Assembly: GCF_001651035.1 (NCBI RefSeq)
Contig: NZ_LXRG01000054.1
Coordinates: 479,103 to 543,102, forward strand
Source of the DNA: Halomonas sp. ALS9
Lineage (GTDB): Bacteria > Pseudomonadota > Gammaproteobacteria > Pseudomonadales > Halomonadaceae
DNA length: 64,000 nt
Direction: 5' to 3'
Part shown: positions 63,952 to 64,000 of the stretch, piece by piece
Layout: every line of letters starts with the position of its first letter
How positions within the stretch are numbered: the stretch's first letter is position 1
Program-made: the position numbers and the translations under genes
The notes under the pieces: model-generated
Databases searched by the model: none
What the model was told of the DNA's origin: nothing
The model's input: the letters and a program-made list of their open reading frames with translations, nothing else

Positions 63952-64000
63952 TTACAGCTTGCTCTCAAGCTCCGGCAGTATCTCAAATAGATCGCCGACC
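63952..64000 (-). CDS. 3' end of an unidentified gene (partial)
   Basis: The last 15 codons, VGDLFEILPELESKL, end in TAA (63952-63954) and run off the right edge. A terminator follows, which supports a real gene end. The peptide is too short for me to identify. Confidence 0.6.
   Translation of the reverse strand, partial: VGDLFEILPELESKL

Overview
The window looks like a chromosomal segment of a moderately halophilic gammaproteobacterium of the Halomonadaceae (Halomonas-like). The basis is a fairly GC-rich sequence, an algU-mucABCD style sigma-E cluster followed by lepA-lepB-rnc-era-recO-pdxJ-acpS as in pseudomonads and relatives, a TtpC-type TonB system, and the protein flavour throughout. 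The genus is an inference, not a measurement.

Layout. 1-8185 (+): a leucine/isovalerate degradation operon (liuA 3' end, liuB, liuC, liuD, liuE), then an acyl-CoA ligase and a SAM methyltransferase. 8324-8887: a small outer-membrane barrel protein. 9087-15171: a 1945-residue VgrG-Rhs fusion with a low-GC C-terminal toxin tip and a small EF-hand membrane protein that is the likely immunity partner. 15180-15872: a graveyard of two Rhs fragments, an insertion-sequence remnant and a MITE-like inverted repeat. 15994-17889 (-): a Kef-type K+/H+ antiporter. 17949-20417 (+): a TrpR operator and a trpR-trpE-trpG operon. 20448-30778 (-): DUF1294, rluF, DUF924, ppc, mazG, relA, rlmD, cysM. 30869-33634 (+): a GacS/BarA hybrid kinase. 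33709-44989 (-): acpS, pdxJ, recO, era, rnc, lepB, lepA, mucD, rseC, rseB, rseA, rpoE. 45383-46459 (+): DAHP synthase. 46538-49947 (-): dinG and rhlB. 50093-51177 (+): a small basic protein and xthA. 51241-56179 (-): a TPR-TonB-ExbD-ExbB-TtpC-DUF3450 energy-transduction operon under a probable Fur box. 56490-58902: DMT transporter, LysR regulator, Nudix hydrolase. 58951-62871 (-): class Ib ribonucleotide reductase nrdHIEF with NrdR boxes. 63123-63734 (-): Mn-type superoxide dismutase. A truncated gene ends at the right edge.

How the genes work together. The liu block takes isovaleryl-CoA to acetyl-CoA and acetoacetate. relA, mazG, the rpoE/rse block and gacS are stress and global regulation. 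era, rnc, recO, lepA and lepB are core housekeeping. The Fur-controlled TonB operon, manganese-capable nrdHIEF and Mn-SOD near the right end look suited to growth when iron is scarce.

The two things most worth following are these. (1) The VgrG-Rhs fusion carries a putative permuted papain-like (His then Cys) toxin tip and an EF-hand candidate immunity protein. (2) Many gene junctions in this otherwise ordinary chromosome carry short tandem arrays with a 12-19 bp period, mostly 14 or 15 bp, often duplicating a stop codon or running into a coding end. I know of no named element that explains the second pattern.
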